Shown here: positions 61,536 to 64,000 of the stretch, in pieces
How the letters are laid out: the number at the start of each line of letters is the position of its first letter
Numbering within the stretch: position 1 is the stretch's first letter
Assembly: GCF_018100785.1 (NCBI RefSeq)
Contig: NZ_JAGJEC010000001.1
Location: 1,240,001 to 1,304,000 of the forward strand
Reading direction: 5' to 3'
Length of the DNA stretch: 64,000 bases
From: Maribacter sp. MMG018
Lineage (GTDB): Bacteria; Bacteroidota; Bacteroidia; Flavobacteriales; Flavobacteriaceae
Made by a program: the position numbers and the translations under genes
The notes under the pieces: generated by a model
Databases searched by the model: none
What the model was told of the DNA's origin: nothing
The model's input: the letters and a program-made list of their open reading frames with translations, nothing else

Positions 61536-62047
61536 TCAAAATAAGGGAAAAGTGCCGACTTGTATTCCCATGCCGTAGCTATAAACAATCCTAGGTAGAT
61601 AATAGAAACCATAAACTTTAAAAAGGTTCCTGTTAAAAATCCAAGAAAAGAACCAAAAGCAGCCTTTGTGGCTGTTTTTTTATCGGCTTTATTTAGTAGT
61701 TCCCCGACCAAGGCACCTACAAATGGCCATACAATAATACCGAAAGGTCCTAGAACCGGAAAAACCAGGGCTACAAGTAAGCCAATGGTGGTTCCTATGA
61801 CCCCTGCTTTTGTGCCGCCGAACTTTTTAGTGCCCATGGCGGGTATTACATAGTCCAATGCAAAAACGATCAATGCTATGGCAAAGGTAACACCTAATAC
61901 CCACCAGTTGTTCGGAATAGCTTTGGTAAGATATAATAGAAGCAAACCAAGCCAACTGATCGGAGGGCCGGGCAATACCGGTAGGAAACTGCCCAATATC
62001 CCTATTAACATACAAATAAAACCCAGAAGTAATAATACAATATCCAT
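61532..62047 (-). CDS. DUF456 membrane protein
   Basis: 171 residues from the ATG at 62047; an extension to 62065 is possible. Five or so transmembrane helices are rich in glycine (FLPVLPGPPISWLGLLLLYL, DYVIPAMGTKKFGGTKAGVIGTTIGLLVALVFP, GAFVG-like PFVGALVGELLN). The P-G-P-x-x-x-W-x-G start and the KFGGTKAG motif are characteristic of DUF456. Function unknown. Confidence 0.85.
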   Translation of the reverse strand: MDIVLLLLGFICMLIGILGSFLPVLPGPPISWLGLLLLYLTKAIPNNWWVLGVTFAIALIVFALDYVIPAMGTKKFGGTKAGVIGTTIGLLVALVFPVLGPFGIIVWPFVGALVGELLNKADKKTATKAAFGSFLGFLTGTFLKFMVSIIYLGLFIATAWEYKSALFPYFD

Positions 62048-62090
62048 AGTACAAATGTTAGACAAAAATAAATCGGATTTGTTACAATCG

Positions 62091-62123
62091 TTGAAAAAAA
62101 TGTACAGTTTCTATTTATTTTTG
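62091..62123 (+). promoter_or_regulatory. promoter of the 62164 receptor gene
   Basis: TTG (62091-62093), 22 bp spacer, TATTTTTG (62116-62123), an exact -7 element. The start codon lies 40 bp downstream. Confidence 0.6.
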
Positions 62124-62163
62124 CGAATCGTAAAAAAAATAAACAATTAAAATTTAGCAATTT

Positions 62164-64000
62164 ATGAAAAGGGCATTGTTTGCTTTTAGTTTACTATTGT
62201 CAATAACCGCACAAGGCCAAAATTTAGAAGGTGTTATAAGCGATAGCGAAGGCAATGCTTTGCAAGATGTTGGCGTTTTTAATAAGAATAGCGGACAGCA
62301 CAGCCATTCTGATGTTTCGGGTAATTTTTTATTGCCGAATACCAGCGTTAACGATTCTATTTATTTCTCAAGTTTAGGGTATGCGACCAAATTGTGGGTG
62401 GTAAAAAAAGAAGATATGGCGAAGCCTATTTCCATTGTTATGGAAAGTGCTTCCATTTCTTTGGATCAGGTGGTGTTGACATCAAAGGTAGATGTGTTGA
62501 GCCAGTTGGTAGATATAGACGTTGAGGCGAGTCCGGTGAAGTCTTCCCAAGAAATTTTAAGAAAGGTGCCGGGCCTTATTATCGGTCAGCATGCGGGCGG
62601 AGGAAAAGCGGAGCAAATTTTCTTGCGCGGTTTCGATATTGATCATGGTACCGATATTTCAATTAGTGTCGATGGTTTGCCGGTAAATATGGTTTCCCAT
62701 GCGCACGGGCAAGGCTATGCGGATCTACATTTTGTAATACCGGAGACCATTGAGAACATCAATTTTGGTAAGGGCCCTTTTTATGCGGAACAAGGAAATT
62801 TTAACACGGCCGGTTATGTAGATCTACACCTCCGAAAAAGTATCGATAACAATATGGCCTCTGTAGAGATCGGACAGTTCAATACCCAAAGATTTCTGGG
62901 TATGTTCAATGTAATGGATACAGGTAATAGCGATGCCTATATAGCTTCTGAACTTTATTTGACGGATGGCCCGGTAGAATCGCCACAAAATTTTAACCGA
63001 ATAAACATTATGGGTAGGTACAGGTATAAGCTGCCTGGGCATCAAGAATTATTGTTGACGGCGTCTCACTTTACAAGCAAGTGGGATGCAAGCGGACAAA
63101 TACCACAGCGTGCCGTGGATCAGGGATTGATCAGTAGATTTGGGTCTATAGATGATACCGAAGGGGGAGAGACCTCCAGAACCAATATTTTGTTAAATCA
63201 CCATAAGACATTACAGGATGGAGGGGCTATTCGTTCAAAGGCCTACGTTTCTCAGTATGATTTTGAACTGTATTCGAACTTTACTTTCTTTTTGGACGAT
63301 CCCATTAACGGAGATCAGATAAAACAAAAGGAGAATAGGGTGACCGTAGGTGCCGAAACCATTTATGAAAATTACAAGAAGAACTGGGGAAGTGAAGGTT
63401 TGGCCTATAGGGGAGGAATCGGTTTTAGATACGATAATAGTGATGACAACGAATTGTCACATACCTTGAACAGGCAAACGGTACTGAACAGCATCTCTTA
63501 TGGCGATATTGATGAGGTGAACACCTATGGTTTTTTAGATGCCGAATTAAAATGGGGCGATTTTACGTTTAATCCATCGGTACGATTAGATTATTTCAAG
63601 TTCGATTATGTGAACAAATTAAGTGAGCTTTATGATAATCAAAGTCAAGATAAACTAGCGTTCAGTCCTAAATTCAATACCACCTTTACCCCTAGTTTAA
63701 ACACCCAGTTTTTTCTAAAGGCGGGTATGGGGTTCCATTCCAACGACACTAGGGTGGTGGTCGCAAACAATGGGGAAGACGTATTGCCGGCCGCTTATGG
63801 AATAGATTTGGGAACTATTGTTAAACCTGCGGACAAGTTGGTGCTCAATGCCACTTTATGGAGCTTGTTTATGGACCAGGAATTTGTGTATGTTGGCGAT
63901 GCAGGTATTGTAGAGCCAAGTGGAAAAACAAGAAGATTGGGATTGGAAGTAGGGGCTAGGTACCAGGCAGCGGATTGGTTATACCTTTATGTAGATGGTA
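62164..64000 (+). CDS. TonB-dependent receptor, cut by the window edge
   Basis: At least 612 residues are visible and the frame is still open at 64000. The signal peptide MKRALFAFSLLLSITAQGQ is followed by a carboxypeptidase-regulatory-like domain (LEGVISDSEGNALQDVGV to about residue 100). The plug begins near VLTSKVDVL, with IFLRGFDIDHGTDISISVDGLPV and GKGPFYAEQGNFNTAG. The start of the barrel follows. Histidines cluster in HSHSD (about 43-47) and SHAHGQGY (about 178-186); these occur in this receptor branch and may suit a metal or metal-complex ligand. No STN domain, so it is not of the FecR-signalling type. Confidence 0.9.
   Translation, partial: MKRALFAFSLLLSITAQGQNLEGVISDSEGNALQDVGVFNKNSGQHSHSDVSGNFLLPNTSVNDSIYFSSLGYATKLWVVKKEDMAKPISIVMESASISLDQVVLTSKVDVLSQLVDIDVEASPVKSSQEILRKVPGLIIGQHAGGGKAEQIFLRGFDIDHGTDISISVDGLPVNMVSHAHGQGYADLHFVIPETIENINFGKGPFYAEQGNFNTAGYVDLHLRKSIDNNMASVEIGQFNTQRFLGMFNVMDTGNSDAYIASELYLTDGPVESPQNFNRINIMGRYRYKLPGHQELLLTASHFTSKWDASGQIPQRAVDQGLISRFGSIDDTEGGETSRTNILLNHHKTLQDGGAIRSKAYVSQYDFELYSNFTFFLDDPINGDQIKQKENRVTVGAETIYENYKKNWGSEGLAYRGGIGFRYDNSDDNELSHTLNRQTVLNSISYGDIDEVNTYGFLDAELKWGDFTFNPSVRLDYFKFDYVNKLSELYDNQSQDKLAFSPKFNTTFTPSLNTQFFLKAGMGFHSNDTRVVVANNGEDVLPAAYGIDLGTIVKPADKLVLNATLWSLFMDQEFVYVGDAGIVEPSGKTRRLGLEVGARYQAADWLYLYVDG

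Overview
The window looks like chromosome from a marine-type Flavobacteriaceae bacterium (Bacteroidota). The evidence is promoters of the TTTG-N19-TAnnTTTG type, STN-domain TonB receptors with FecR/ECF regulation, lipoproteins with an acidic stretch after the lipid cysteine, a fused CcoN-CcoO cytochrome oxidase, a fused DnaQ-DnaE polymerase and a single-haem CcoP. The genus is not decided here. All functions are read from translated sequence and family knowledge; no database search was run.

Layout. 1-6.9 kb: a small coupled pair (DUF6132-like), then a tripartite RND efflux operon (TolC, lipoprotein adaptor, permease) followed by a PII-like protein and a DUF2892 membrane protein. 6.9-13.7 kb: a block of seven minus-strand secreted proteins, six of them lipoproteins (seven-repeat, six-Kelch-repeat and collagen-like types among them). 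13.8-17.4 kb: a GAF-AraC regulator and a LytTR/LytS-type two-component pair. 17.5-23 kb: a small lipoprotein and a TonB receptor/FecR set with a divergent ECF sigma factor. 23.1-30.4 kb: tRNA-Asp, DUF58 protein, thioredoxin, a seven-haem cytochrome and dnaE. 30.9-34.3 kb: rpsP, rimM, trmN6, glutaryl-CoA dehydrogenase and a candidate small RNA. 34.4-37.7 kb: envelope-type glycosyltransferase, LpxH-like hydrolase and nucleotidyltransferase. 37.9-53.8 kb: a low-oxygen region with hemN, two UspA proteins, a truncated haemoglobin, the complete cco (cbb3 oxidase) assembly and structural cluster, and an FNR-type regulator. 54-60.9 kb: a candidate small RNA and the histidine-utilisation operon hutHIUG with a divergent LysR regulator. 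60.9-64 kb: nitroreductase, DUF456 protein and a TonB receptor cut by the window edge.

The strongest new observation is regulatory. Four promoters (hemN-uspA, ccoI, ccoS-ccoNOQP, uspA) carry an FNR-like box (TGATnnnnRTCA or its complement), and in all four the box centre lies exactly 36.5 bp upstream of the last base of a Bacteroidetes -7 element (TAnnTTTG or one mismatch). That is the geometry of class II activation. The same box between ccoI and fnr may also serve fnr. The encoded FNR keeps the positions of three of the four E. coli iron-sulfur cysteines, lacks the Cys29 equivalent and has an extra cysteine at residue 54. Two compact intergenic transcripts with their own promoter and terminator (about 34191-34257 and 54002-54101) are candidate small RNAs.
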